In this document: positions 1-8,210 of the stretch, in pieces
Layout of the letters: every line of letters begins with the position of its first letter
Position numbering within the stretch: the first letter of the stretch is position 1
Assembly: GCA_019239975.1 (NCBI GenBank)
Contig: JAFAZE010000088.1
Span: 1-57,419, forward strand
Source: Streptosporangiaceae bacterium
Lineage (GTDB): Bacteria; Actinomycetota; Actinomycetes; Streptosporangiales; Streptosporangiaceae
Reading direction: 5' to 3'
DNA length: 57,419 nt
The notes under the pieces: model-generated
What the model saw: only the letters and a program-made list of their open reading frames with translations
Told to the model about the DNA's origin: nothing
Databases searched by the model: none
Program-made: the position numbers and the translations under genes

Positions 1-34
1 GCCCGGCGGCTAGCGGCGATCGGCACCCACTAAC

Positions 35-66
35 AGGACCTTCGGCCCCAGCAGGGCCAAGGTCCC
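35..66. promoter_or_regulatory. Tandem DosR-like palindromes
   Basis: Two imperfect copies of the DosR box GGGACTWWAGTCCC lie 18 bp apart centre to centre: AGGACCTTCGGCCC at 35-48 and AGGGCCAAGGTCCC at 53-66, each matching 10 of 14 positions. They precede the short plus-strand ORF at 157, which resembles the start of an Rv1733c-type protein, itself a DosR target family in mycobacteria. Each match is weak alone; the pairing and the similar sites later in the window are the support. Binding is inferred. Confidence 0.4.
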
Positions 67-156
67 CGCATACCGGTAGGTAGGCCTCTGGCCGCCCGGG
101 CGGCAGCGCCGGACCGTGAAAGGGCGGACCCCGTGCCGTTCGGAAGGGTGACAACG

Positions 157-321
157 ATGAGAAGTGAGCGCAGGCCCCGCGCCGCCCAGCAGGACCGCAA
201 GCCCCGGGTCACCCGGCTGGGCAGGTGGGTGCGCGGGCGGCGGCCGGACCGTAACCCGCTGCGGCGCGCCTCCGACCGGGCCACGCTGGATTCCACAGCG
301 GTAAGGAGCGCCTTCTGGTGA
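157..321 (+). pseudogene. N-terminal stub of Rv1733c-like membrane protein
   Basis: This is a 54-codon, very basic ORF. Residues near 35-48 include the segment DRNPLRRASDR, which resembles the cytoplasmic N-terminus of Rv1733c-type two-helix membrane proteins. In that family transmembrane helices follow directly. Here the sequence leaves the family pattern after ASDR and stops, so no membrane segment remains. I read it as a 5-prime remnant of such a gene, sitting about 90 bp behind tandem DosR-like boxes. The family assignment rests on a short motif and could be wrong. Confidence 0.4.
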
Positions 322-443
322 CCGAGGTCCCGAAGGGCCGATGACATTCAGCCGTGACGCCAGCACCGGTCCCGGCGGAAGACTCGAAAGCGTCGGATAA
401 GCCGGGCAGAAACCCCGCCCGGCACCAAGAAGGAGGCATTGAA

Positions 444-1034
444 ATGCGCCGCACAATTTCCGCTTTCCGGTGGTTTGGCCTCGCGACAGCAGCGATCCTG
501 CTCACGGCCGGCGGCCTGCTGCTGTGGGGTTCGGCCTACGTGCACAACACCGTGCAGGGCCAGCTCGCCGCGCAGCAGATCTACTTCCCGCCCAAGGCCG
601 CGTTCGCGCACCCGGTGGCCGACGGTGAGATCACCCCGAACATGATCCCGTCCGTCTCCCAGTACGCCGGCGAGCAGCTGCTGACCGGCCAGCAGGCCGA
701 GGCTTACGCCGACCACTTCATCGCCCAGCACGTCACCGACATGGCCGGCGGCAAGACCTACTCCCAGCTGTCGTCCGAGGCGCTCGCCCAGCCGGACAAC
801 GCCAAGCTGGCGGCCGAGGTCAACACCGTGTTCAAGGGCGAGACGCTGCGCAGCATGCTGCTCAACGCCTACGGCTGGTGGAAGGTCTCGCAGATCAGCT
901 ACATCGCCGCGATCATCAGCTTTGCCCTCGGCGGGCTGGCGCTGATCGGGTCGGTGCTCGGCTTCGGCTTCGCGCGCCAGGCGCGGCCGCAGGCGACCGT
1001 CATCCCGCACACCGGCAAGACCCTCGCCGCATGA
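444..1034 (+). CDS. Two-helix membrane protein with extracytoplasmic loop, unknown function
   Basis: The protein has 196 residues. An AGGAGG ribosome site ends a few bases before the ATG at 444, which sets the start. Residues about 8-30 form a hydrophobic helix after a short basic N-terminus. A soluble segment of about 120 residues, rich in Gln and Ala, follows. A second hydrophobic helix lies near residues 150-175, with a short basic tail. This suggests two membrane passes with the middle part outside the cytoplasm. I do not recognise the family. It stands alone between the tandem DosR-like boxes and the hydrogenase operon, which runs the other way, so co-regulation with the island is possible but not shown. 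Confidence 0.75.
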   Translation: MRRTISAFRWFGLATAAILLTAGGLLLWGSAYVHNTVQGQLAAQQIYFPPKAAFAHPVADGEITPNMIPSVSQYAGEQLLTGQQAEAYADHFIAQHVTDMAGGKTYSQLSSEALAQPDNAKLAAEVNTVFKGETLRSMLLNAYGWWKVSQISYIAAIISFALGGLALIGSVLGFGFARQARPQATVIPHTGKTLAA

Positions 1035-1091
1035 CAACAACCAGCACACCGTGATCGCCGCAGCGGATGTGACAAGCTGGGCGATCACGCA

Positions 1092-1116
1092 CCCGCGCAG
1101 GCCAGCCCTGCGCGGG
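1092..1116 (+). terminator. Hairpin after the membrane protein gene
   Basis: A perfect 10-bp stem (CCCGCGCAGG pairing with CCTGCGCGGG) with a 5-base loop lies 58 bp past the stop at 1034 and is followed by an AT-rich run. Just upstream a looser 8-bp repeat (TGATCGCC and GGCGATCA) brackets 20 bases. The hairpin could end the upstream transcript; the U-tract is poor, so termination is inferred. Confidence 0.45.
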
Positions 1117-1311
1117 CAGGCCAATTAAATTAGGAACGCGAAATGGCGAGCATCGACCTGAGCATGGCGCACACCGGCGTTCAGCGGCGCCGGCGGGTAA
1201 GCGGGTGCTGGTGGCGGGCGCGGCGCCGACCGGCCCGCCATCTCACCCGCCGGGTCACCCCGCCCGGGTCACTCGGTGGCCGTCGGGGAGCCCGGCGTTG
1301 CCAGGCACATG

Positions 1312-1797
1312 TCAGCCGCCCGCGCGCAGTTCGGCCAGCAGGAGGTCGGCTACCTTTCGCACGGCGTCCCTGGTCTGCGGGGATGGGGCGGCTCCGACGC
1401 CGAAGCGGTTGCCCTCGATGCCGTAGCCGGCCAGGTGCGGCGGCAGCCTGCCAAGCGCCCGGGCCAGCTCGACGACGTCGGCGAGGCTGAACGTATGGGT
1501 TCCGCGATGGCCGAACCGGCCCGGCAGCGGGCAGGCCGCGTCGAAGCGGAACACGGTCCCGGGCGGGCTGCCGGAGCACACCGCGTCGACCACGTAGACC
1601 TCGGTGGCGTCCGCCCAGGCGTCCAGCAGGCCGAGCTGATCGCCGTCCAGCAGTACCACCCGGACCCCCGGCGGGGCCGCGGCGCGGATCCGGTCGGCTA
1701 CCGCCAGGCCGGCGGCATCGTCACCGCGGTCGCGGTTGCCGGCGCCGATCACGAGCTTCACGGCCGTGCACATCGCTGGCTCACTCTCCGGGCTCAT
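1312..1797 (-). CDS. [NiFe] hydrogenase maturation endopeptidase
   Basis: This 161-residue protein belongs to the HyaD/HycI protease family, which trims the C-terminal tail of the hydrogenase large subunit after nickel insertion. The family start pattern is clear in VIGAGNRDRGDDAAG, where the family uses acidic residues to bind nickel. A second acidic motif follows in VYVVDAV, and the conserved His lies in GTHTFSL. The ATG at 1797 overlaps the TGA of the large-subunit gene by 4 bp (ATGA), which fixes the start and suggests translational coupling. It is the last gene of the hydrogenase operon. No hypABCDEF accessory genes are in the window, so the remaining maturation factors must lie elsewhere. 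Confidence 0.92.
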   Translation of the reverse strand: MSPESEPAMCTAVKLVIGAGNRDRGDDAAGLAVADRIRAAAPPGVRVVLLDGDQLGLLDAWADATEVYVVDAVCSGSPPGTVFRFDAACPLPGRFGHRGTHTFSLADVVELARALGRLPPHLAGYGIEGNRFGVGAAPSPQTRDAVRKVADLLLAELRAGG

Positions 1798-3086
1798 CGC
1801 GGGCTCACCCTCAGGTCGAGGAAGTGGGCGGCGCAGGAGATGCACGGGTCGTAGCTGCGGACCGCCTGTTCGCACTCGTGAGTGAGCTGGTCCTGGGGCA
1901 GGTGCAGCCGGGTGGCGGTGAAGTCGCGAAGATCGGCCTCGATGGCCCGCTGGTTCTGCGAGGTGGGCGGGACGATCTTCGCGTCTTCGATCGTGCCGTC
2001 GGCCTGGATGCGGTAGCGGTGGTAGAGCAGACCGCGGGGCGCTTCGCTCACGCCGTAGCCGGTGGCTCGCCGCGGCTGTACGTCTACCGCAGGCGGGTCG
2101 GGCGGCTCGTAGCTGGCGATGAGGCGGAGTGCCTCGTCACAGGCGTACAGCAGCTCAATGGCCCGGACAATGATGCTGCGGAACGGATTGTGGCATTTGT
2201 TTTCGAGACCGGCTTCGCGTGCGAGGCGGGCGATGTCCGGCGGCAGGCGGTCGTGGTTCAGGCTGTAGCGGGCCATCGGGCCGGTGAGGTAGGTCAGGTT
2301 CCCGTCGAGCAGCGAGTGCAGGGCCGTGGAGTGCGGGACCTGGAACTCGGTGAAGCGTTCGTCGTAGTGGGCTGGGGTGATGTCCAGGCCGCTGGTGGAG
2401 ACGATGCGGCCCTGGGTGATCGGGTACTCGTGTGGGTGTCGGAGGGACACGAACTCGTAGTTGTGGGAGAAGTCGGGGAAGTCGAACGCGGCTACCCAGC
2501 GGACCGTTTCCTCGGCTGTCTGCCTGGCCCATTCGAGCTCGGACGCGAGGGCGCGGAGGGCGGCGGGAGCGGGGGCGCGGTAGAAGCCGCCGACTCTGAC
2601 GTTCACCGGGTGCACGGACCGGCCGCCGATGACGGTCATCAGCCCGTTGCCGGCCTTCTTGACGCGCAGGGCGCGCTGGACCAGTTCGGGGTGGTCGCGG
2701 GCCAGGTGGATACCGCTGTCGTAGCCGAGGAAGTCGGGGGCGTGCAGCAGGTAGATGTGCAGCGTGTGACTTTCGATCCACTCGCCGCAGTAGAGGAGCC
2801 TGCGCAGACGTTCGACCTGCTCGGTGACCGTGACGCCGCAGGCGTTCTCGATCGCCGCACACGCGCTCATCTGGTAGGCGACCGGGCAGATCCCGCAGAT
2901 CCTCGCGGTGATGTCGGGCGGCTCGGTGTACCGCCGGCCGCGCAGCATCGCCTCGAAGAACCGGGGCGGCTCATAGATGTCCAGCCTGGCCTCGGTGACC
3001 TTGCCGCCGGAGGTGATGATCTCCAGGCCGCCCTCGCCCTCGACGCGGGCCAGCGCGGGGACCTTCACCCGGCTACCGTGCGTCAT
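1794..3086 (-). CDS. hydA: [NiFe] hydrogenase large (alpha) subunit, group 3b type
   Basis: This 430-residue catalytic subunit holds the NiFe(CN)2CO centre. The N-terminal L1 motif reads [13 protein letters not shown] (about residues 62-74) and the C-terminal L2 motif reads [10 protein letters not shown], so all four nickel-binding cysteines are present. The last nine residues after the L2 His are probably removed by the protease encoded next. Its small size and its partners (2Fe-2S/FAD gamma, 4Fe-4S beta and delta) place it with cytosolic, NAD(P)-linked group 3b enzymes, also called sulfhydrogenases, rather than membrane-bound uptake enzymes. The ORF overlaps the delta-subunit gene by 14 bp. 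The group call rests on context and motifs, not a phylogeny. Confidence 0.95.
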   Translation of the reverse strand: MTHGSRVKVPALARVEGEGGLEIITSGGKVTEARLDIYEPPRFFEAMLRGRRYTEPPDITARICGICPVAYQMSACAAIENACGVTVTEQVERLRRLLYCGEWIESHTLHIYLLHAPDFLGYDSGIHLARDHPELVQRALRVKKAGNGLMTVIGGRSVHPVNVRVGGFYRAPAPAALRALASELEWARQTAEETVRWVAAFDFPDFSHNYEFVSLRHPHEYPITQGRIVSTSGLDITPAHYDERFTEFQVPHSTALHSLLDGNLTYLTGPMARYSLNHDRLPPDIARLAREAGLENKCHNPFRSIIVRAIELLYACDEALRLIASYEPPDPPAVDVQPRRATGYGVSEAPRGLLYHRYRIQADGTIEDAKIVPPTSQNQRAIEADLRDFTATRLHLPQDQLTHECEQAVRSYDPCISCAAHFLDLRVSPR

Positions 3087-3846
3087 GGGCGTCCGCCTCC
3101 TTCCGGAACGGCTCCGCGGCGGCGGTGAACGTGCGGAAGGCGCGGTGCACGGCCTGGTCCGTCGCGCCCAGCTCGCGCCATCGAGCTGCCAGCGCCTTCG
3201 TATTGGGGGTTTCCATGGGGCCGAAACAGCCGTAGCAGCCGCGGTGGTATGCCGGGCAGATCGCGCCGCACCCGGCCTGGGTCACCGGGCCCAGGCACGG
3301 GGTGCCATGCGCCACCATCACGCAGCTCAGCCCGGCGCGTTTGCACTCGATGCAGACGGAGTGGCCGCGGACGTTCGGCCTGCGGTGGCTGAGCAGGGCT
3401 GCGATCACCTCCAGGAGCTGGTGCTTGCCGATCGGGCAGCCGCGCAGTTCGAAGTCGGCCTGTACGTGCTCGGCGATGGCGGTGGAGGTGCGCAGGGAGT
3501 CGATGTACTGCGGGCTGGCGTACACGAGGGGAGCCAGGTCGCCGGAGAAGTTCCGCAGCGCCTGGATGCCTCCGGACGTGGCGCACGCGCCGATGGTGAT
3601 GAGGATGCGGGACTGCCGGCGGACCCTGCGAATGCGCTCGGCGTCGCCAGGGGTGGTGATCGAGCCTTCGACCAGGGAAACGTCGTAGGGGCCCTCGATC
3701 ACCTGGCTGGATGCTTCGGGGAAGTTCGCTATCTGCAGCTGGCCGGCGATCTGGAGCAGCTCGTCCTCGCAGTTCAGCAGCGTGAGCTGGCAGCCGTCGC
3801 AGGAGGCGAACTTCCAGACGGCCAGGGTGGGCTTGGGCGTGGTCAT
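3073..3846 (-). CDS. hydD: [NiFe] hydrogenase small (delta) subunit
   Basis: This 257-residue iron-sulfur subunit passes electrons from the NiFe site. The N-terminal [11 protein letters not shown] motif supplies the first proximal-cluster cysteines, with GACATSGG and GTPCLGP further on. A cysteine-rich C-terminal part ([18 protein letters not shown], about residues 195-212) provides ligands for further clusters. There is no Tat signal, so the enzyme should be cytosolic. The ATG at 3846 shares one base with the gamma-subunit stop (TGATG), so this start is preferred over longer readings. Length and motif order match the group 3b small subunit. Confidence 0.93.
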   Translation of the reverse strand: MTTPKPTLAVWKFASCDGCQLTLLNCEDELLQIAGQLQIANFPEASSQVIEGPYDVSLVEGSITTPGDAERIRRVRRQSRILITIGACATSGGIQALRNFSGDLAPLVYASPQYIDSLRTSTAIAEHVQADFELRGCPIGKHQLLEVIAALLSHRRPNVRGHSVCIECKRAGLSCVMVAHGTPCLGPVTQAGCGAICPAYHRGCYGCFGPMETPNTKALAARWRELGATDQAVHRAFRTFTAAAEPFRKEADAHDAR

Positions 3847-4658
3847 CAGATCTCCCGCAGGCTGATCCAGCGGGCGAGCTGGCGGTAGCTGAGGACAGGC
3901 CCGTCCCGGCAGAGCAGGAACGGCCCGAGCTGGCAGTGGCCGCACAACGCCGCCGCGCACTGCATATTGCGCTCCATGGACAAGAACACCCGGTCCTCGG
4001 GGACGCCTCTTTCGAGCAGAGCGCGGACGGTGAACCGCATCATGATCTCCGGGCCGACCATGAACGCGGTGGCCGTGCCGGGCTCGAAGGTTACCCGGCC
4101 GATAAGGTCCGGGACGACGCCGACGTTGCCGCGCCAGTCGCGGTCCCCTACGTCCACGGTGACCTCGACGGTCAGATCGAACCGGCCGCGCCACCGGGCG
4201 AGTTCGCCGGTGAACAGCAGGTCGCGCGGTGTTCGCGCGCCGTAGAGCAGGACGAGCCGCTGATACCGGTCGCGGTGGCGCAGGGCTTGGTAGATGGCCG
4301 GACGCAGTGGCGGCAGGCCGATACCCCCGGCCACGATGATCAGGTCACCGCCCTCGGCCGTGTGCAGTGGCCAGTGCGAGCCATATGGGCCGCGCACGCC
4401 TATCTCGGTGCCTGGCGGTGTCGCGCACAGCGCGTGGGTGACCGCGCCAACGTCGCGGATGGTGTGCAGGATCCGGGTGCGCTGACCGGGGTCGCCGCTG
4501 ATCGAGATCGGGACCTCGCCGATCCCGGCCGCGTACAGCATGTTGAACTGGCCCGGGTCGAACACGAACGGGGCGGGCGGCTCCAGGCCCAGCGTGACCG
4601 TGTCGGCGGACTCCCGCCGCGCGGCCGCCAGCCGCCATGGCTCGGTGTCAGCCCACAT
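3846..4658 (-). CDS. hydG: Hydrogenase gamma subunit, FAD/NAD(P)-binding 2Fe-2S reductase
   Basis: This 270-residue flavoprotein connects the hydrogenase to NAD(P). It follows the ferredoxin-NADP reductase/PyrK layout. A beta-barrel comes first, with the flavin-contact segment [10 protein letters not shown] near residue 48. The nucleotide-binding Rossmann motif [12 protein letters not shown] is near residue 110. The C-terminal 2Fe-2S site has cysteines spaced as in [17 protein letters not shown]. The start overlaps the end of the cNMP-binding gene by 11 bp, continuing the operon. Whether it prefers NADH or NADPH cannot be read from the sequence by eye. Confidence 0.92.
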   Translation of the reverse strand: MWADTEPWRLAAARRESADTVTLGLEPPAPFVFDPGQFNMLYAAGIGEVPISISGDPGQRTRILHTIRDVGAVTHALCATPPGTEIGVRGPYGSHWPLHTAEGGDLIIVAGGIGLPPLRPAIYQALRHRDRYQRLVLLYGARTPRDLLFTGELARWRGRFDLTVEVTVDVGDRDWRGNVGVVPDLIGRVTFEPGTATAFMVGPEIMMRFTVRALLERGVPEDRVFLSMERNMQCAAALCGHCQLGPFLLCRDGPVLSYRQLARWISLREI

Positions 4659-5115
4659 GGCCGTACACGTCGAGCAGCTGGAGCCGGGTCGCCTGCAGCC
4701 GGTCCGTCGCCAGGACGGCGAACCGGCGCATCAGCTCATAGCCCAGCTCCGGGTCCGCCGCGCACTTGCCGCGCAGGCATGCGCCGTCCAGTTCGACCGC
4801 CCGGATCCGCTCGATCACCCGGCCGTCGAACTGCCACCGGTGATGCCGTTCGATCAGCCAGGAGAAGCCCGCGACGTCGCCGACGGTCAGTGTCTGCACG
4901 GTGATCGGGCCACGGCCTGGCGCGGCCACCTCCAGCGCCAGCATGCCGTCGCGGATAAGCAGGAACATGTCGGCCGGGTCGCCCTCCCGGAACGCGAACC
5001 TCCCGGCAGGAAACACGGTGTTCTTCGCGCAGCCCGCGATCAGCGGCAGGTACTCCGGGTCCAGCCCGGCGAAGAACGCGTGGCCGCGCAGCAGCGGCTC
5101 AAGTGTCTGCGGCAA
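4648..5115 (-). CDS. Cyclic-nucleotide-binding-domain protein inside the hydrogenase operon
   Basis: This 155-residue protein has a single Crp/Fnr-type effector domain and no DNA-binding helix-turn-helix. The jelly-roll pattern is visible in [20 protein letters not shown] and GDVAGFSWL. The usual phosphate-binding signature with its Arg is missing, so cAMP binding is doubtful and the domain may act as a protein-contact or sensory unit. The start appears to be TTG at 5115, with a GAGGAGG site nine bases upstream inside the beta-subunit gene. It sits between beta and gamma genes, so it is probably a structural or regulatory partner of the enzyme. A paralogue lies at 12299-12793 beside other island genes. 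Confidence 0.85.
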   Translation of the reverse strand: MPQTLEPLLRGHAFFAGLDPEYLPLIAGCAKNTVFPAGRFAFREGDPADMFLLIRDGMLALEVAAPGRGPITVQTLTVGDVAGFSWLIERHHRWQFDGRVIERIRAVELDGACLRGKCAADPELGYELMRRFAVLATDRLQATRLQLLDVYGHVG

Positions 5116-6190
5116 TCGCGGCCACCTCCTCGGTGATGTCGATCCCGGCCGGGCACCAGGTGATGCAGCGTCCGCACCCCACGCACCCCGAGGTGCCGAA
5201 CTGGCCGGTCCAGGTGGCCAGCTTGTGCGTCATCCACTGCCGGTACCGGGACCGGGCCGAGGTCCGCACCGGGCCGCCGTGAATATAGGAGTGATCGAGC
5301 GTGAAGCACGAGTCCCAGGACCGGTTCCGTTCGGCTGCCCGCCCGGCGAGGTCGGTGACATCCTCGACGCTGAAGCAGAAGCAGGTCGGGCAGGCCATCG
5401 TGCAGTTGCCGCAGGTCAGGCAGCGGGCGGCCACGTCATCCCAGCGTGGGTGCTCAAGGTTGCCGTACAGCAGGTCACGCAGGTCCACCGCCGGCATCGC
5501 CCGGCCCATCTGAGCCGCGGTCCGCTCGATAATCTGGTCCGCCGCCGTGGCGTCCCGCGGGCTGGCCGGCTGCGCCCCGGGCGTGTCCGCGATGACCTCC
5601 TCACCGCGCGGCGTCCCCGTTTCTGCCAGAAACCGGTGACCGCCCTCGCCGGTGAGCTCGGTGAGGGCGAGGTCGAAACCTGCGTCCGCTTTCGGGCCCG
5701 CCGACATCGACACGCAAAAGCAGGTGCGGGCGGCCTGGCCGCAGTTGACCGCGACGATGAACGCGCCGTCCCGGCGCGCCGCGTACAGCGGGTCGGGGTG
5801 CTGGCCGCCGAGGAACACCCGGTCCTGGACGGCGATCGCGTGCAGTTCGCAGGACCGCACCCCGATGAACGCGAACGGCTTTTCGTCGTCTGTGTCCGCT
5901 GTACCTGGCGGGTGCGAACGCCACAGCGTCGCCGACGCGGGGAACAAGTACTTCTTGGGCGACTGCGGGCCGACGTTGTAGCCGAACAGCGCGCCGTCAT
6001 CGCGTCGCTTCAGGCGGTACGTCCCGCCGTCCTGCTCATCGGTCCAGCCGGCCGGCAGATCAGCCGCCGACGTGATCTCGCCATAGCAGATGGCGCCGTC
6101 GGCGACCACCGGGCCGATGAGCCGGAACCCGCGCTGCCGCAGCGCCGCCAGCAACTGGCCCAGACCACCAAGGTCCAGAACGTACCTCAT
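5099..6190 (-). CDS. hydB: Hydrogenase beta subunit, 4Fe-4S dicluster protein
   Basis: This 363-residue subunit resembles sulfhydrogenase subunit beta and anaerobic sulfite reductase subunit A. Two ferredoxin-type 4Fe-4S motifs occupy the C-terminal third: [17 protein letters not shown] and [17 protein letters not shown]. They would relay electrons between the gamma flavoprotein and the NiFe module. It is the first gene of the operon, and a DosR-like palindrome lies 37 bp upstream of its ATG, so hypoxic control of the whole operon is plausible. The related mycobacterial group 3b hydrogenase is known to be hypoxia-induced. The ribosome site is weak. Confidence 0.92.
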   Translation of the reverse strand: MRYVLDLGGLGQLLAALRQRGFRLIGPVVADGAICYGEITSAADLPAGWTDEQDGGTYRLKRRDDGALFGYNVGPQSPKKYLFPASATLWRSHPPGTADTDDEKPFAFIGVRSCELHAIAVQDRVFLGGQHPDPLYAARRDGAFIVAVNCGQAARTCFCVSMSAGPKADAGFDLALTELTGEGGHRFLAETGTPRGEEVIADTPGAQPASPRDATAADQIIERTAAQMGRAMPAVDLRDLLYGNLEHPRWDDVAARCLTCGNCTMACPTCFCFSVEDVTDLAGRAAERNRSWDSCFTLDHSYIHGGPVRTSARSRYRQWMTHKLATWTGQFGTSGCVGCGRCITWCPAGIDITEEVAAIAADT

Positions 6191-6226
6191 ACCCCAACGG
6201 TGTGGCCCTGCGAACTGTCCTCGCCA

Positions 6227-6240
6227 GGGAACAAAGTCCT
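6227..6240. promoter_or_regulatory. DosR-like box upstream of the hydrogenase operon
   Basis: GGGAACAAAGTCCT matches 11 of 14 positions of GGGACTWWAGTCCC. It lies between the hydrogenase start (6190, minus strand) and the end of the PPOX-fold gene (6265). The spacing suits an activator site for the hydrogenase operon. Function is inferred from motif and context. Confidence 0.5.
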
Positions 6241-6264
6241 TTGCATTACACGCCTATGGCCCTA

Positions 6265-6690
6265 TCAGCTCACAGACACGATGCGGCGGCCGGTAATCCG
6301 GGAGGGGACAATGCTCACGAACAGCTCCCGCTTCCCGCCCGGCCACGGCTCGACACCCGCCCGCTCGGCCGACTCGCGCTCAAGCCCGGGCCGCACGTGG
6401 TGCGCCGCCCCCTGGATCAGCACGCTCCACCCCTCCCGCGCCGACACGTCAAAGTCGTCGATCTCGAACGCCACCTGATACTCGGCGTCCACGATCCCGG
6501 TTCGCAGGTCCTCATCCAGCGGGCTGTCCTCCGCGGTACGGAAGAGGATCGCTCCCCCGTGCAGCTTGTAGTTCACCGGGATCACGGCCGGACCGAAGCG
6601 GCTTTGGTAGGCGATGCGGCCGATGCCGCCCGGCGATATCAGCCGGAGGGATTCGGCCTCGTCGAGAACCTCGATCATGCGATCAGACAT
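6265..6690 (-). CDS. Pyridoxamine 5-phosphate oxidase-family flavin protein
   Basis: This 141-residue protein has the split-barrel flavin-binding fold. Family hallmarks are the opening helix with LDEAESLRLISPGGIGRIAY, the strand VIPVNYKLHGGAILFRT, and VAFEIDDFD followed by WSVLIQG. Short PPOX-type proteins like this often bind F420 or FMN and reduce small molecules; the cofactor cannot be decided here. Related proteins are common members of actinobacterial DosR regulons. It is transcribed away from the CBS-BON gene, and the shared gap contains a DosR-like palindrome at 6748. Confidence 0.88.
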   Translation of the reverse strand: MSDRMIEVLDEAESLRLISPGGIGRIAYQSRFGPAVIPVNYKLHGGAILFRTAEDSPLDEDLRTGIVDAEYQVAFEIDDFDVSAREGWSVLIQGAAHHVRPGLERESAERAGVEPWPGGKRELFVSIVPSRITGRRIVSVS

Positions 6691-6747
6691 GTGCTGATCC
6701 TCCCCAAGCGGACGCGGCGTGTCTCGTGACGTTCAACCCGACCGTAC

Positions 6748-6761
6748 CGGACCAAGGTCCC
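6748..6761. promoter_or_regulatory. DosR-like box in the divergent PPOX / CBS promoter region
   Basis: CGGACCAAGGTCCC matches 11 of 14 consensus positions and contains the perfect palindrome GGACCAAGGTCC. It lies 58 bp upstream of the minus-strand PPOX gene and 120 bp upstream of the plus-strand CBS-BON gene, so it could serve either or both. Confidence 0.55.
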
Positions 6762-6880
6762 TGCCCCGCGGAGCGGTCTCGCGGCAAGGCTGAGAGATAG
6801 AGCCTGCGAAGGAGAGGCGGCCGGATCACCAACGTGGCCGTGCACGGCAAGCGCGCCACGCCCCGTAAGGAGTGATGACG

Positions 6881-7558
6881 ATGAAATCCATCGTGAAAGA
6901 CATCATGACCACCCACGTGGTGGCGGTGCGCAAAGGCGCTACATTCAAGGAGATGGCCGCCAGGCTCCACGACGAGCGGGTGAGCGCGTTTCCCGTCCTG
7001 GACGACGGCGGCATCGTGATCGGCGTCGTCTCCGAGGGGGACATGCTTCCGAAAGAGGCCCTCGACGACAGGCAGCCGGGCATGCCGGGAGTGATCGCCG
7101 GCATACTGCACCGCAGGGATCAGGAGAAGGCCGAAGGCGTCGCCGCCGCTGACCTGATGACCAAGCCGCCGGTGACCGTCGCGCCCGATGACACGGTCGA
7201 GCACGCCGCGAGGCTGATGTATGTCCGCCGGGTCAAGCGGCTCCCCGTGACCGACGCGGCGGGGCGCCTGGTGGGGATCATCAGCCGGGCGGATGTGCTC
7301 GCGGTCTTCAACCGCCCCGACGAGGAGATCCGCAGGGAGATCCTGGACGACGTGATCCTGAGCGAGTTCCTCACCGACCCGAGCCGGTTCACAGTAACGG
7401 TAATGGACGGGATCGTCACCCTGGAGGGCGCGCCTGAGACAGCTTCGCTTGGCCGCGACATCGTCGGCCAGGTCCGGCACGTTCAGGGCGTGGTGGCCGT
7501 GCGCGACCGCCTCGACTACCCGCCGCCCACACACCCCGCGCCAGGACCGCTGTTCTGA
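6881..7558 (+). CDS. CBS-pair protein with C-terminal BON domain
   Basis: This 225-residue protein carries two CBS motifs (about residues 8-60 and 88-140), the second beginning MTKPPVTVAPDDTVEHAA. A BON-like domain (about 145-220) contains FTVTVMDGIVTLEGAPET and a closing VRHVQGVVAVRDRL. CBS pairs sense adenine nucleotides, and BON domains bind membranes or other ligands. Such proteins recur in actinobacterial stress and hypoxia gene sets. An AAGGAG site eight bases before the ATG at 6881 favours this start over the nearby GTG and ATG. No enzyme domain is attached, so a regulatory energy-sensing role is inferred. Confidence 0.9.
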   Translation: MKSIVKDIMTTHVVAVRKGATFKEMAARLHDERVSAFPVLDDGGIVIGVVSEGDMLPKEALDDRQPGMPGVIAGILHRRDQEKAEGVAAADLMTKPPVTVAPDDTVEHAARLMYVRRVKRLPVTDAAGRLVGIISRADVLAVFNRPDEEIRREILDDVILSEFLTDPSRFTVTVMDGIVTLEGAPETASLGRDIVGQVRHVQGVVAVRDRLDYPPPTHPAPGPLF

Positions 7559-7650
7559 TCGCTAGAGCGCGCCTGCCACGACAGCATCCACGACGGGAAC
7601 TACCGCAGCCCACGGCAGTCACCGGAGAGCCGGATGCGGTTAACGCCGCG

Positions 7651-7715
7651 CCGCCTCGCCGCCGGATCGCGTGGCCGCCTCCACGCCGGCCCGCCTCGCC
7701 GCCGGATCGCGTGGC
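7651..7715. repeat. Direct repeat, 25 bp, two copies
   Basis: A 25-bp sequence beginning CCGCCTCGCCGCCGGATCGC occurs identically at 7651-7675 and 7691-7715 (period 40). It lies in the 650-bp gap between the CBS-BON gene and the reductase gene at 8211, a gap with no convincing gene. Confidence 0.7.
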
Positions 7716-7794
7716 GCTTTCACCACAGCAACGTCAGTCGCAACAACAACGTCAGCCCCGCAAGCGGGAGGTGCACCAACCACATGCGCCCCAT

Positions 7795-7889
7795 CAGCAC
7801 CACGCTCCATGATCGCGGAATCGCGGGTGCCGTATTCGGCCCGCCGTTTCCACGATCGTGACGGCTGCCCCTTTTGTCCGGTTAGCGGG
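7795..7889 (+). repeat. Dispersed repeat copy 1 (CPFCP element)
   Basis: This roughly 90-bp stretch aligns without gaps, at roughly three-quarters identity by eye, to 26600-26694. In one frame both copies encode a conserved peptide ending with a cysteine pair: here YSARRFHDRDGCPFCPV, there YEAPRFREHDACPFCPI. The shared amino-acid pattern suggests a decayed coding segment or a small mobile element rather than chance. The family is not recognised. Confidence 0.55.
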
Positions 7890-8012
7890 GGCCTTGATGG
7901 AGGAGGGTTGACGCCTTCAGAAAGGGCGAACAGGGGCAATTCGCCGCCGCGATGGCGCGGCGCGTCGCGTCGTGCGCGACCGCCGGAGAACGGCACACGC
8001 CGGCCGTGACCC

Positions 8013-8045
8013 TCCCGAGATGTGGCTCTGGCGCGCATCTCGGGA
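8013..8045. other. Inverted repeat in the gap before the reductase gene
   Basis: TCCCGAGATG at 8013-8022 pairs perfectly with CATCTCGGGA at 8036-8045 around a 13-base loop. It lies about 165 bp before the reductase start at 8211. It could be a regulator site or an RNA hairpin. Apart from this, the 25-bp repeat and the dispersed repeat, I see nothing definite in 7559-8210. Confidence 0.5.
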
Positions 8046-8210
8046 TGGTAACAACGCGTTCCTTGCCAGGGAAGCCCGGCCCGGAGCGTCACCGGTCGGC
8101 ACGCTCGTCGGCGGGGACACTCAAGCGATACCCTCCGCAACGCCGCTGCCGGCAGCGATTGGACGGCCTTGCCGCGCTGTCATGCCGGGGCGGGTGAGAC
8201 ACTCACGATC

